A stretch of 64,000 bases of DNA from Aliivibrio sp. S4MY1. Lineage in GTDB: Bacteria > Pseudomonadota > Gammaproteobacteria > Enterobacterales > Vibrionaceae. The stretch spans positions 147,573 to 211,572 of the forward strand of contig NZ_JARACP010000009.1 in assembly GCF_028765545.1 (NCBI RefSeq). The letters are read 5' to 3'. The stretch's first letter is position 1; each line of letters begins with the position of its first letter. Below are positions 28,130 to 37,797 of the stretch, one piece after another. Made by a program: the position numbers and the translations under genes. The notes under the pieces were generated by a model. That model saw only the letters and a program-made list of their open reading frames with translations, made no database searches and had not been told where the DNA came from.

Positions 28130-28434
28130 TTATTTAGCAAGTTGATATTCGCCAATAAGACTCCCAAGTAGAATGTTCAACTTACGATTTAAATTTCTAA
28201 TCATGGCAAGTGAAAGTCGTCTCTTTCTCTTCAAGCTCTCTGTAACTCGGCTGTGCAGCCCTAGACTTAAATTTTATAGTGAACGTTTTCGTATGCTTCA
28301 GCTAATGTGGTTAAAATTTCTAATTCATCAAATTCATGATCAGACAGTGCATCAAGATCGCCGCTAGTAAGCTCACTGATACGAGCCATCGCTGCTTTGT
28401 AATCATCTTTAGTTCTAATTGGCTTAGTATTCAT
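28130..28434 (-). pseudogene. Decayed HigA-type antitoxin gene (internal deletion and frameshift)
   Basis: From ATG 28434, with an AGAGGT ribosome-binding site, a 55-codon frame reads MNTKPIRTKDDYKAAMARIS, then LEILTTLAEAYENVHYKI and stops at 28267. This is the N-terminal part of HigA-like antitoxins. Just downstream, in another frame, the stretch ending at 28130 reads GLHSRVTESLKRKRRLSLAM and then IRNLNRKLNI..., the helix-turn-helix and C-terminal part of the same family. About 25-30 central codons appear to be missing. No HigB toxin is visible on either side. The 55-aa fragment may still be translated. Confidence 0.75.
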
Positions 28435-28482
28435 AATTTATTACCTCTACATTGTTATTACATGCTTAGTGTTTATAAACTC

Positions 28483-28522
28483 TATAAAAAACTCCCCAGC
28501 ACAAAGTACCAGAGAGTTTTAT
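28483..28522 (-). terminator. Terminator of the 28574 BCCT gene
   Basis: On the minus strand ACTCTCTGGTAC/GTGCTGGGGAGT forms a 12-bp stem (several G-U pairs) with a TTT loop, then TTTTTT. Confidence 0.75.
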
Positions 28523-28573
28523 TGTAGATCTAACTTTTACTTTAGCTCTTAATCTAGCTACAAACTAACCTAA

Positions 28574-30178
28574 TTAGTTAACTCGCTTAGTCGCTACCTT
28601 TGGTTTTTCAACTTCCGTCAATAGCCCTTTAAGTAGACTTGCACTGCCAAGCAACAGAATAATAGTAAACGGCATTGCTGCAATAATGGTAATTGATTGC
28701 AGAGATTGAATAGACTGCGTACCACCAATCCACAACATAATCATGGCGATAGCACCAGAGATAACAGCCCACACTACTTTCTGCTTAACAGGTACTTCTA
28801 ATTTACCACCCGCTGTCATGCCATCAATAACGATAGAGCCTGAATCCAACGTTGTCACAAAGAAAACGATGATCAATGCTACGGCAATAAAAGATAAAAT
28901 ATCCCCGAACGGATAAGCATCTAGCATGTGGAACAAGCTTAGAGAGACATCGCTAATACCTTGTTGAGCACCTAATAGCCCAATTTTATCGATGACTTGT
29001 TGAATAGCCACGCCGCCGAAGATAGACATCCAAGCCGTTGTTACCATTGTCGGAATAAGCATTACGCAAAGTAGGAACTCACGAACGGTTCGTCCTTTAG
29101 AGATACGCGCTACGAACATACCAAAGAAAGGTGCATACGCAACCCACCACGCCCAATAGAACACAGTCCAACCGTGCAACCAAGTGGTGTCTTCACGGCC
29201 AGAGGTTTCGCTTAATGGAATAATATTTTTCACATAACCTGTTAATGCCGTAACTAATGAATCTAATACGGTTGTGAAGTTCAGCACAGCAATCAGACCA
29301 AGGAAGATAAAGGCAATAACCATATTTAGGTTACTAAGAAACTTAACGCCCCCATCCATACCTCGTAAAACAGAGATAATAGCTAAGCCCATAATCAATA
29401 TGATAATAGCCTGTTGAAGATAGATATTATTTTCCATTCCAAAAACATGGCTAATACCACTCGCCGCTTGCGAGCCGCCTAAACCAAGAGACGTTGCCAG
29501 ACCAAACAAGGTAACTAATACGGTTAAGATATCAATCACATCGCCAGTTTTACCCCAAACGCGATCCCCTAATAGTGGATAAAACACAGAGCGCATTGAT
29601 AATGGCAGCCCTTTGTTATAAACAAAATAAGCAAGGCAAAGTGCCGTCATGCCATAGATAGCCCACGCATGTAAACCCCAATGGAAAACGGTTGCGCCTA
29701 GTGCAAGTTCACGACCTGCTTCTGTAAAAGGTTCTACATTAAGTGGGGTTCCAAACCAGTTGGTAAAGAACGCGGTTGGCTCTGCAACACCCCAGAAAAT
29801 AAGCCCAATACCCATACCTGCTGCAAATAGCATTGAGATCCAAGAGGCTTTTGAATAATCAGGTTTTGCACCTTCACCACCTAAACGAATTTTACCCAAA
29901 GGTGAAAACGCGATAATAATGGCTAAAATTAATAATAGGTTAGCTCCCCACATAAAGAGGAAGTCAAAATTTGCTAACACTGAGCCTTTAATGGAATCAA
30001 TCGCGGCTTTGGCGTCTGTCGGTGGTAGTGCGAGAAGAGTGATAATGAAGAGAAGAGATAAGCCAACTGAGGCCATAAAAACGGTGTTATGGACATCCAT
30101 GCCCCATTTACTAATGTTATCTTGACCGACTTCATAATCTGTCGATTCAATACTGTACTTTTTTGATTTAAAACCCAT
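28574..30178 (-). CDS. BCCT-family glycine betaine/choline-type transporter
   Basis: A 534-aa inner-membrane carrier with about 12 helices. The family signature AAGMGIGLIFWGVAEPTAFF stands near residue 115, and HGWTVFYWAWWVAYAPFFGMF near 345. The GMGIG motif is the form found in betaine carriers such as BetP and OpuD, so sodium-coupled uptake of glycine betaine or a related osmolyte is likely. Short cytoplasmic tails suggest no large osmosensor domain. The upstream region has an inverted repeat (30293-30312) and an imperfect direct repeat. Confidence 0.92.
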   Translation of the reverse strand: MGFKSKKYSIESTDYEVGQDNISKWGMDVHNTVFMASVGLSLLFIITLLALPPTDAKAAIDSIKGSVLANFDFLFMWGANLLLILAIIIAFSPLGKIRLGGEGAKPDYSKASWISMLFAAGMGIGLIFWGVAEPTAFFTNWFGTPLNVEPFTEAGRELALGATVFHWGLHAWAIYGMTALCLAYFVYNKGLPLSMRSVFYPLLGDRVWGKTGDVIDILTVLVTLFGLATSLGLGGSQAASGISHVFGMENNIYLQQAIIILIMGLAIISVLRGMDGGVKFLSNLNMVIAFIFLGLIAVLNFTTVLDSLVTALTGYVKNIIPLSETSGREDTTWLHGWTVFYWAWWVAYAPFFGMFVARISKGRTVREFLLCVMLIPTMVTTAWMSIFGGVAIQQVIDKIGLLGAQQGISDVSLSLFHMLDAYPFGDILSFIAVALIIVFFVTTLDSGSIVIDGMTAGGKLEVPVKQKVVWAVISGAIAMIMLWIGGTQSIQSLQSITIIAAMPFTIILLLGSASLLKGLLTEVEKPKVATKRVN

Positions 30179-30292
30179 AAATGATAATGTTCAGATATTC
30201 AGTTAAGCGAACGCCTAGACGAATATAAGGACAACTCCTTATCCAATTGCTGTTTGATTGAGTAGCGGTACCATGTAAATAAACATGATAAA

Positions 30293-30312
30293 AATCACCA
30301 CGGTAGGTGATT
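30293..30312. promoter_or_regulatory. Inverted repeat upstream of the BCCT gene, possible operator
   Basis: AATCACC (30293-30299) and GGTGATT (30306-30312) around ACGGTA. The right arm is also the start of a second copy 64 bases away (30370). The regulator is unknown. Confidence 0.45.
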
Positions 30313-30412
30313 AATGGCTCTTTTTCTCAATCCCAAGCGGCGAATTGTAACACAAAATGGGTAGTTATTGGTGATTAACTCTTTTTCTGCGTGTAGCTAT
30401 CGTATTTCATGA

Positions 30413-30440
30413 TAAAAGATCGTTAATAAACGATCTTTTT
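30413..30440 (-). terminator. Terminator of the SIS-domain gene
   Basis: AAAAGATCGTT/AACGATCTTTT stem with a 4-base loop and T-rich sequence on both strands. Confidence 0.82.
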
Positions 30441-30500
30441 AATTTGGGTATTTTAGTCTCTAAATGATGTTCAGATAATCGGCCGTTTAGAATGTTCGTT

Positions 30501-31217
30501 CTACATCGACTTTAATCGGCCTTTAAAGTGCTCATAAACATCTTCATTATTGAAACCATCGACATTTTGGCTGCTAAAGATCAACGGCTCGACCCCTTGC
30601 TCTAGTGCTAATTTTTGCGCTTCTGTACATAGCGTATTGATAAGAGCCATACCTGAAATACTAGAAAAAGCCCCTGTTACTCGGTTATTTATCTCACACA
30701 GCCCATCACCACTTGGAACGCGATTATCTAAAATGATATCAGCGATATCCATCAATTTTAGTCCACTTTCATGGCGACTTGGATATTGGCTAGATTGCTC
30801 AACAGAGGTTATCGCAATCACTTTATGGCCTTTATCTTTGGCTAGCTGGGCAAACTCTACAGGGAGCGCGTTTCTACCTGAATTAGAAGCAACGACAATC
30901 ACATCATCTGCACCTATATTTTGATCTTGCCACAAGATCTCTGCAAGCCCATTAAGCTTTTCAAGCCGAGAGCCGCGCAGCGCACCATCTGATGTAAGAA
31001 CTGTTGAGTCTAAGATTGCGTTAATATTCCCTAACCCACCAGCACGAATAAAGCCTTCTAGGCCAATCATATGAGAATGACCAGTACCTAATACTTGGAT
31101 CATATTGTCATTAATAATGGCATCAGCGAATAGTTGAGAAGCCTGTTGAATAGGCTGTTGGTTATCAATAAAAAGCTGTTCTAATGCATGGATAAGTTTA
31201 TTGCTATATTCGAACAT
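30501..31217 (-). CDS. SIS-domain protein (UPF0309-like)
   Basis: 238 aa from ATG 31217 (MFEYSNKLIHAL); a GTG three codons earlier is also possible. A single SIS (sugar isomerase/phosphosugar-binding) domain shows VLGTGHSHMIGLEGFIRAGGLG, the phosphosugar-binding Ser motif VVASNSGRNALPVEFA, and the C-terminal ISGMALINTLC helix. It belongs to the uncharacterised UPF0309 group; homologues are often near hexosamine or sugar-phosphate genes. Substrate unknown. Single gene, divergent from the peptide transporter across 465 bases. Confidence 0.8.
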   Translation of the reverse strand: MFEYSNKLIHALEQLFIDNQQPIQQASQLFADAIINDNMIQVLGTGHSHMIGLEGFIRAGGLGNINAILDSTVLTSDGALRGSRLEKLNGLAEILWQDQNIGADDVIVVASNSGRNALPVEFAQLAKDKGHKVIAITSVEQSSQYPSRHESGLKLMDIADIILDNRVPSGDGLCEINNRVTGAFSSISGMALINTLCTEAQKLALEQGVEPLIFSSQNVDGFNNEDVYEHFKGRLKSM

Positions 31218-31226
31218 GGAGACCAC

Positions 31227-31682
31227 TTAAGACAAAAGGAAAAGCTAACTATATGGCAGATGCAGATCTATTTCCTATGAAGTAATCACAAAACAGATAA
31301 GGCAACCTGCAAGTTAACCAATATCTATCTACCTCACTCTCTCAATACCAAAAGCCTTACGCTGTAAGTGTTCAATCTTTATACGCGTTAAAAAAACATT
31401 TACCATGAATTAGTAAATCTAATGCTTTGTTATTACACAATAATACATTCAAGTCACAGCCATGGGACTCAAACTCAACCTTTCAGTAACTTAGATAACC
31501 TTACAGATACTTAATTGAACTATTAACTCAAATATTACTAATGGTTAATTATTAGAGCATTTAATCTAATGTGACATTAATCACAGAGAGCAAACCGCAA
31601 AGCAAACAAATATCACGTTTTAATTTGTTAAATTGGTTTTTAATGCCTGCACAATAATAAACAGCTAGGTGAAATAACTAAT
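31227..31682. other. Intergenic region upstream of the POT transporter
   Basis: 456 AT-rich bases. A consensus CRP site lies at 31570-31585; nothing else was recognised. Confidence 0.5.
31570..31585 (+). promoter_or_regulatory. CRP-cAMP binding site upstream of the POT transporter
   Basis: TGTGA-CATTAA-TCACA, a perfect match to both half-sites with six-base spacing, about 98 bases before the ATG. It suggests catabolite-sensitive activation of peptide uptake. Confidence 0.82.
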
Positions 31683-33170
31683 ATGGACAATAAAGCAAGT
31701 ATATTAAACCAACCAAAACCGTTTAAGATGATATTTTTCATTGAACTATGGGAACGATTTGGTTACTACGGACTTCAAGGGATACTCGCCGTCTACTTTG
31801 TAGATAAACTCGGTTTTAGCATGCAAGACTCTTTTGTTACCTTTGGCGCATTTGCTGCTTTAGTTTATGGTCTTGTTTCTGTCGGTGGCTACGTCGGAGA
31901 TTATGTTCTAGGTACTAAACGCACCATGGTCTTTGGTGCTATCGTTCTTGCTCTCGGCTATTTTTTAATGGGATTTTCGATTTTAAATCCTAACTTTATC
32001 TATTTGGCTCTTGGTGCTATCGCGGTTGGTAATGGCTTATTCAAAGCAAACCCATCAAGTCTATTAGCAAAGTGCTATGAAAAAGGTGATTCACGCTTAG
32101 ATGGCGCATTTACCCTTTATTATATGTCAATCAACATTGGCTCTTTAGTTTCGCTTTCTCTAAGTCCTGTCATCGCGAATAATTACGGTTATGAATATGC
32201 TTTTTTAATCTGTGGCCTCGGATTAGTCGCTAGTCTATTTAGCTACTTTTCTCTTCGTAGCACAGTACAAGGCATTGGGTCTGAACCTGATACACTTCCA
32301 CTAAATAAAACCAAGGCCTTAATTGTTTTGATCGGCACCGTAGCATCGACGCTAGTTTGTGCATGGTTACTGCAAAACATTATGATGGCCAACTTAGCAC
32401 TAGGCGTTATTGGTGTTGGTGTAGTTGGCTTCTTCTTAAAAGAAACCTTTAAAGAAACTGGCGAGCAACGTAACAAAATGATCGTCGCTTTCATTCTTAT
32501 GTTACAAGCGATTATTTTCTATGTGTTATATGCACAAATGCCAACCTCATTAAACTTCTTTGCGATTAATAATGTTCACACTGAGTTATTTGGCATTGAT
32601 ATTAACCCTGTTAGCTTACAAGCGTTAAATCCATTCTGGGTGGTGTTCTGTAGCCCTATCTTAGCTTACCTATACACTTACTACGGTAACCAAAATAAAG
32701 ACTTATCTATGCCAGGTAAATTTACTGTTGGTATGTTTATGTGTGCCTTTGGATTCTTATCAGTTGCAGCGGCAGGCAATTGGTTTGCAGACCAAGCCGG
32801 TATGGTTTCTGTTTGGTGGATGGTTCTGGTTTACTTATTCCAAAGCTTAGGTGAGTTAATGATCAGTGGCCTTGGTCTTGCAATGGTGGCAAGTTTAGTT
32901 CCACAACGTTTGATGGGCTTTACTATGGGGGCATGGTTCTTAACTCAAGCCGCTTCATTCATCATTGGTGGTTATGTTGCAACATTCAGTGCAACACCAG
33001 AGCATTTAACTGATCCATTGGATACTTTGCCTGTTTATACTGAATTGTTCCAAAATATTGGTTTTGTTACTTTAGCCGTTGCTATCGTAATGGCGATTAC
33101 TGCACCAAAACTGAATCGTATGATGACAAGCTTACAGCCTGAAGAAATAGAGCTAGTTGAGCAACACTAA
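31683..33170 (+). CDS. POT-family proton-dependent di/tripeptide transporter
   Basis: A 495-aa membrane protein with 12-14 helices. The proton-coupling ExxER motif is in [15 protein letters not shown] (about 25-39). The family signature is [13 protein letters not shown], followed by [13 protein letters not shown] and [11 protein letters not shown]. Closest to the DtpA/DtpB type of enterobacteria (489-500 aa). It imports di- and tripeptides. A CRP site lies upstream and a terminator downstream. A prolyl oligopeptidase gene is convergent with it, giving a possible peptide uptake and cleavage pair. Confidence 0.93.
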   Translation: MDNKASILNQPKPFKMIFFIELWERFGYYGLQGILAVYFVDKLGFSMQDSFVTFGAFAALVYGLVSVGGYVGDYVLGTKRTMVFGAIVLALGYFLMGFSILNPNFIYLALGAIAVGNGLFKANPSSLLAKCYEKGDSRLDGAFTLYYMSINIGSLVSLSLSPVIANNYGYEYAFLICGLGLVASLFSYFSLRSTVQGIGSEPDTLPLNKTKALIVLIGTVASTLVCAWLLQNIMMANLALGVIGVGVVGFFLKETFKETGEQRNKMIVAFILMLQAIIFYVLYAQMPTSLNFFAINNVHTELFGIDINPVSLQALNPFWVVFCSPILAYLYTYYGNQNKDLSMPGKFTVGMFMCAFGFLSVAAAGNWFADQAGMVSVWWMVLVYLFQSLGELMISGLGLAMVASLVPQRLMGFTMGAWFLTQAASFIIGGYVATFSATPEHLTDPLDTLPVYTELFQNIGFVTLAVAIVMAITAPKLNRMMTSLQPEEIELVEQH

Positions 33171-33210
33171 ACAATATTAGACAAGTTATCTGATAGAAAA
33201 CTATCTAATA

Positions 33211-33250
33211 AAAAAAGCAGAATGAAGCGTGATGCTCATTCTGCTTTTTA
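33211..33250. terminator. Bidirectional terminator
   Basis: 14-bp stem AAAAAGCAGAATGA/TCATTCTGCTTTTT with a 10-base loop between convergent stops at 33170 and 33288. Confidence 0.9.
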
Positions 33251-33287
33251 TTTACTGTAATTTGATTATTACTAATAAATATTCAGA

Positions 33288-35324
33288 TTACTCAAACGGA
33301 TTCACTTTCATATTACTTAACGTAAACGCATACACATCCGCCATTAAGTCCATCGATTTTGAAATTGGCATTCCTGCTCCATGGCCTGCATTGACATCAA
33401 TACGAATTAACACGGGGTTATCACCTGATTGCTTAGCTTGTAGTTCAGCAATAAACTTATAGGAATGTGCAGGAACAACGCGGTCATCATGATCAGCCGT
33501 TGTTACCAATGTCGCAGGGTATTCAACGCCCTCTTTTACGTTATGCACTGGCGAGTAGTTTAGTAGATAGTTAAACATCTCTTCACTTTGTGCTGATGTG
33601 CCAAAATCATAAGCCCACCCTTCTCCAGAAGTAAACGTATGGTAACGAAGCATATCCAACACACCTACCGCAGGCAGCGCGACTTTAAATAGTTCAGGTC
33701 GCTGCGTCATACACGCGCCAACCAATAGGCCACCGTTTGAGCCACCACGAATTGCCAAATGTGATGAGTCGGTATAACCAGCATCAATTAAGTATTCGGC
33801 TGCTGCAATAAAATCATCAAATACATTTTGTTTCTGTTGCTGTGTTCCTGCGTTATGCCACGCTTTACCATACTCGCCACCACCGCGAATATTGGGAATT
33901 GCATACACACCGCCAAGCTCTAACCAACTGGCCATTACACCACTAAAGCTTGGCGTTAGGCTAACGTTAAACCCACCGTAACCATATAAAATGGTTGGAT
34001 TGGTGCCATCAAGCTCAATGCCTTTTCGATAAGAGATAAGCATTGGAACTTGAGTGCCATCTTTTGAGGTATAGAACACTTGCTTTGATTCAAACTTCTC
34101 AGAATCAAAAGGTGATGCAGAAGCTAAATACAACTCGGTATGGCCTGTTTTGACATCAAATTGGTAAATCGTTGGTGGCGTAACGTAGTTAGTAAAAGTG
34201 AAAAACAGATCCGTTTGTTCTCTTTTACCTGAAAATCCTGTCACTTGGCCTTCGCCCGGTAGCGCAATTTCTCGTAATAAGTTACCTGAAAAATCGTACT
34301 GCTTCACTTGACTAAGAACATCAACCATATACGTTGCAAATAAGGTTCCACCACCAACGCTAATATCTAACGGTTGGGGCTGCTCTGGAATAACGTCCAT
34401 CCAATCACATGTGACTGCATTATAAGAAACAATCTTACCGTTTGGTGCATTTAGATTGGTGTACATTAGTAAGCGCGAGTCATCATTTTCAATTACGTAA
34501 GTATCTGAATCAGTATTATCTAAAACGGTAATTCGAGTTGAGTTACCGCAACTTAAACGCTCAAGATAAAGCTTATTACCTGAGGTTGATGTCGCGGCTG
34601 AGATAACTAAATACGCATCATCTTCTGTGGTATAGCCACTCACATAACGATGCTTCTCTTCTTCTGTGGCACCAAACACCACAACATCGTCGGTTTGTGG
34701 TTTGCCTATCTCATGAAAGTAGAGTTTATGTTGCTCTGTTCTTGCGGATAATTCGCTACCCTCAGGCTTATCGTAACTTGAGTAATAAAAGCCTTTTGAA
34801 CCTAACCATGAAATGTCAGTAAATTTGGCATCCACAATTGGCGCTTCAATTTGCGCTTTGGTTTCAGCATTTAATACAAAAATCTTACGCCAATCACTCC
34901 CCGCTTCTGATATCGAATACGCTACAAGTGATGCGTCTTTAGAAAAGCTAACCGCACCTAAAGAGGTGGTTCCCTCTTCACTAAAAGTGTTTGGGTCAAG
35001 AAAGACTTCTATCTCTCCGCCTTCTTTAGAGCGATACAGAACACTCTGATTTTGTAAACCGTCATTTTGATAGAAGTAAGTGTAATCGCCACGCTTGAAG
35101 GGCTGTGAAGTTTTTTGGTAATCCTGACCTTTTGCGATTAAAGCGCGAATATCATCACGAAAACCAATATGAGAAAGATAATCAAAGGTGACGTCATTTT
35201 GCTTATTCACCCACGCTTCTGTTTCTTCGCTTCTGTCGTCTTCTAGCCAATGATATGGGTCAGCGATAGCATGAGAAAAATAGTGGTCAACCGTTGAGTC
35301 TTGTTTTGTGAAAGGATAAATCAT
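33288..35324 (-). CDS. Prolyl oligopeptidase (S9A)
   Basis: A 678-aa cytosolic serine peptidase that cuts short peptides after proline. The N-terminal beta-propeller (about 70-410) covers the catalytic domain. The nucleophile Ser is in [15 protein letters not shown] (about residue 530), the acid Asp in [11 protein letters not shown], and the His in NAGHGAG. No signal peptide. The start [28 protein letters not shown] is typical of the family. Together with the neighbouring peptide transporter it could degrade imported proline peptides. Confidence 0.94.
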   Translation of the reverse strand: MIYPFTKQDSTVDHYFSHAIADPYHWLEDDRSEETEAWVNKQNDVTFDYLSHIGFRDDIRALIAKGQDYQKTSQPFKRGDYTYFYQNDGLQNQSVLYRSKEGGEIEVFLDPNTFSEEGTTSLGAVSFSKDASLVAYSISEAGSDWRKIFVLNAETKAQIEAPIVDAKFTDISWLGSKGFYYSSYDKPEGSELSARTEQHKLYFHEIGKPQTDDVVVFGATEEEKHRYVSGYTTEDDAYLVISAATSTSGNKLYLERLSCGNSTRITVLDNTDSDTYVIENDDSRLLMYTNLNAPNGKIVSYNAVTCDWMDVIPEQPQPLDISVGGGTLFATYMVDVLSQVKQYDFSGNLLREIALPGEGQVTGFSGKREQTDLFFTFTNYVTPPTIYQFDVKTGHTELYLASASPFDSEKFESKQVFYTSKDGTQVPMLISYRKGIELDGTNPTILYGYGGFNVSLTPSFSGVMASWLELGGVYAIPNIRGGGEYGKAWHNAGTQQQKQNVFDDFIAAAEYLIDAGYTDSSHLAIRGGSNGGLLVGACMTQRPELFKVALPAVGVLDMLRYHTFTSGEGWAYDFGTSAQSEEMFNYLLNYSPVHNVKEGVEYPATLVTTADHDDRVVPAHSYKFIAELQAKQSGDNPVLIRIDVNAGHGAGMPISKSMDLMADVYAFTLSNMKVNPFE

Positions 35325-35513
35325 AATGCATCCCTATTTATAATTAGTTTGTGTTATCTGTTTGTAGAATACGCTCATTAAAAATAGGAATACAACTGTT
35401 TGATGGTTTAAGCCTAGTTATTGATACTGCAAGCGTTACGGTTCTGTCTATAGTGATAAATTTAAGGGTTTAGAATGTTTATTAATCAGCTTATTTTTGT
35501 AAATAAATTTTTA

Positions 35514-35529
35514 TGCAACCTAGATCACA
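35514..35529 (+). promoter_or_regulatory. Possible CRP site upstream of the BCCT gene
   Basis: TGCAA-CCTAGA-TCACA: the right half is consensus, the left is degenerate. About 240 bases before the ATG. Confidence 0.4.
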
Positions 35530-35690
35530 CTTTTTATAAAACAAAGAAATAAGTTTGTCGACAGATTAGAGAATTAGCTCTATTTTATCTCAAATCCACA
35601 TTAATCGTGATCTGGATAACTTTCGAGCATTACATTACTCACAATAAACCGTCCGCTTACACTATTTATACTCTACTAATTTAAGTTAAA

Positions 35691-35713
35691 CCCGTCTGAT
35701 CCCTTCAGCACGG
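35691..35713 (+). promoter_or_regulatory. Leader hairpin ahead of the second BCCT gene
   Basis: CCCGTCTGA and TCAG-C-ACGGG pair as a 9-bp stem with one bulged C and a TCCCT loop, followed by GGAGTTGTTGGTGCGCGTAC. It lies 58 bases before the ATG and has no T run, so it is not a simple terminator. No known riboswitch class could be matched. Confidence 0.35.
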
Positions 35714-35770
35714 GGAGTTGTTGGTGCGCGTACTTAATAATTAAATCTGTTTTTATTACGGACAATAAAA

Positions 35771-37723
35771 ATGAAAAAACACTTCGAACTTATCGATAAA
35801 CCCACTTTTTTCGGCGCAATATTACTGCTTTGTGCGGTTGTAATTCCTTTGCTGGTATTCCCAGCGGAAGGGGCTGAGTGGATAGCCGTAGCTAAAACAT
35901 TTATGACAGACAAACTAGGCTTTGCTTATCTAGGTCTAGGTTTAGCGGCATTTTTCTTCATGATCTACATCGTTTTCTCTGATATCGGCCAAATCAAACT
36001 GGGTGATCCCGATGAAAAACCTGAATTTGCTCTGTCGTCTTGGGCGGCTATGCTATTTTGTGGTGGTATCGGTGCGAGTATTTTGTACTGGGGTACAATT
36101 GAATGGGCTTACTACTACCAAAATCCTCCGTTTCAATTAGAAGCGGGCAGTGAAGAAGCGGTACGTTGGGCGGCGACTTATGGTCTTTTCCACTGGGGGC
36201 CAATTGCGTGGTGTATCTATATGATCCCTGCAATTCCAATTGCTTACTTCTTCTATGTACGTAAACAACCGGTACTAAAAGTATCTGCTGCTTTAATGCC
36301 TGTTATTGGTGAAGCAAACAGCTTTGGTAAACTGGGTAAAGTTATTGATGTACTGTTTATCTTTGGTTTATTAGGCGGCGCAGCAACAACCTTAGGTTTA
36401 GCGGCACCACTGATCAACGAAGGTATTAGCTACCTATTTGGTATTCCTGCAACAACAGGCAGCCAGATTTTAGTACTTATGGTTTGTACCGCTATCTTTG
36501 CTTACTCATCGTACATGGGTATGGACAAAGGCATTAAGATTTTAAGTAACATTAACTTCTGGGGTGCGTTAGGTTTACTGCTGTTTGTATTAGTTTGTGG
36601 CCCTACCATCTTTATGCTGGAAACCGGTCTAGATTCAATCGGTCGTATGCTGTCTAACTTCTTTGTGATGGCAACATGGGCAGAACCTTTTGGTGGCATG
36701 GGTACGTTTGAAGATACGCACTTCCCACAAGATTGGACTATTTTCTACTGGGCATGGTGGTTAGTATTTGCACCAAGCATGGGTCTGTTCGTTGCGCGTA
36801 TTTCACGCGGAAGAACGATTAAACAAATGGTTTCTGGTGCGGTGTTCTTTGGCTCTTTAGGCTGTTCAATGTACTTCATCATTCTAGGTAACTACGGTTT
36901 ATCACTGCAGTTATCTGGTGAATTAGACGTTGTTGGTATTCTAAATTCTGAAGGGGCAACTCGAGCTATCTTCGCTACTTTAGAAACACTGCCATTTAGT
37001 ACTTTTGTTATTGCTGTATTTACCTTGTTATGTGTGATTTTCACCGCGACAACGTTTGACTCTATCTCTTATATTTTAGCGTCAGTAGTACAAACCAACG
37101 TAACTGAAGATCCAATGCGTTGGAACCGTCTGTTCTGGGCTTTCACTCTATCATTTATGCCATCGGCGTTAATGTTTATGGGCGGCTTGGCAACACTACA
37201 AACAGCGGCAATTGTTGGTGGTTTACCACTATTGGTTATCGCAGTAATGCTAATGATCTCTGGTGTTAAAGCAGCAATGCTAGATTTATCTCACCAAGAT
37301 AATTACGTTGATCCTGTTATCAACATTTCTGACTTACCAGATGTTGATCCTTGGAGCAAGGAAGGCCAAGCATTGGCTCGTTTTGAGCAACTACGTGATA
37401 ACGCAATTGAAGCAGCCGATCTTGAACGTGAAGCTAATGACGCAATTTGGATGCTGAAAAAACAATTACGTAAAGAAGCATTAGCTCGCGGTGAATCAAG
37501 CGTTGATTTAGGTGATGCACCTGATGAAATCATTGAGAAATTACGTCAATTAACGGATGATTCAATGAATGCTAAAGATGCTAAGCTAGCGGCGTCTGAG
37601 CTTGCTCAAGAAGCGCGCGTTGCCTTTGATGCACTGATGCGTCAAAAGGTTGAGGACGAAGCACAACAAGCAAATGAAGAAGCAAAACTGGCGATTAAAA
37701 CAAGATTGAATACGCCAAGTTAA
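35771..37723 (+). CDS. BCCT-family transporter with long cytoplasmic C-terminal coiled coil
   Basis: 650 aa. The 12-helix BCCT core (about 1-510) has GGIGASILYWGTIEWAYYY where betaine carriers have GMGIGL...WGVAEP, and DWTIFYWAWWLVFAPSMGLFV later. Residues about 520-650 form a charged Ala/Glu/Lys/Arg-rich helix (DAKLAASELAQEARVAF), probably a cytoplasmic coiled coil. The altered signature is closer to CaiT-like than to betaine-type members, so a different quaternary amine or an exchange mechanism is possible. Upstream is an unusual leader hairpin; a terminator follows. Confidence 0.9.
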   Translation: MKKHFELIDKPTFFGAILLLCAVVIPLLVFPAEGAEWIAVAKTFMTDKLGFAYLGLGLAAFFFMIYIVFSDIGQIKLGDPDEKPEFALSSWAAMLFCGGIGASILYWGTIEWAYYYQNPPFQLEAGSEEAVRWAATYGLFHWGPIAWCIYMIPAIPIAYFFYVRKQPVLKVSAALMPVIGEANSFGKLGKVIDVLFIFGLLGGAATTLGLAAPLINEGISYLFGIPATTGSQILVLMVCTAIFAYSSYMGMDKGIKILSNINFWGALGLLLFVLVCGPTIFMLETGLDSIGRMLSNFFVMATWAEPFGGMGTFEDTHFPQDWTIFYWAWWLVFAPSMGLFVARISRGRTIKQMVSGAVFFGSLGCSMYFIILGNYGLSLQLSGELDVVGILNSEGATRAIFATLETLPFSTFVIAVFTLLCVIFTATTFDSISYILASVVQTNVTEDPMRWNRLFWAFTLSFMPSALMFMGGLATLQTAAIVGGLPLLVIAVMLMISGVKAAMLDLSHQDNYVDPVINISDLPDVDPWSKEGQALARFEQLRDNAIEAADLEREANDAIWMLKKQLRKEALARGESSVDLGDAPDEIIEKLRQLTDDSMNAKDAKLAASELAQEARVAFDALMRQKVEDEAQQANEEAKLAIKTRLNTPS

Positions 37724-37735
37724 TTCTAACTTTGT

Positions 37736-37780
37736 GGTTAATGTCTGCTGAAATACGCAGGCATTAACCCTTTTCTTTTC
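37736..37780 (+). terminator. Terminator of the second BCCT gene
   Basis: GGTTAATG/CATTAACC outer stem plus CTGC/GCAG inner stem, followed by CTTTTCTTTT. Confidence 0.8.
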
Positions 37781-37797
37781 CATCAACTTACCCGCTA

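Larger units (their letters stand above)
30179..30500. other. Upstream region of the BCCT gene with repeats
   Basis: 322 bases. It contains the inverted repeat at 30293-30312, two copies of GGTGATTAA(TGG)CTCTTTTTCT (30306-30327 and 30370-30388), and the terminator of the next gene at 30413-30440. Confidence 0.5.
35325..35770. other. Leader/promoter region of the second BCCT gene
   Basis: 446 bases. It contains a CRP-like site (35514-35529) and, close to the gene, a GC-richer hairpin segment (35691-35713) that stands out from the AT-rich surroundings. Confidence 0.5.

Noticed and set aside
28173..28527. Two plus-strand open frames (64 and 63 codons)
   Set aside because: They lie opposite the HigA remnant and the BCCT terminator; the minus-strand reading explains the sequence.
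35691..35713. Calling the BCCT leader hairpin a guanidine or glycine riboswitch
   Set aside because: The tandem ACGR-loop hairpins of guanidine-II and the conserved glycine aptamer core are not present.
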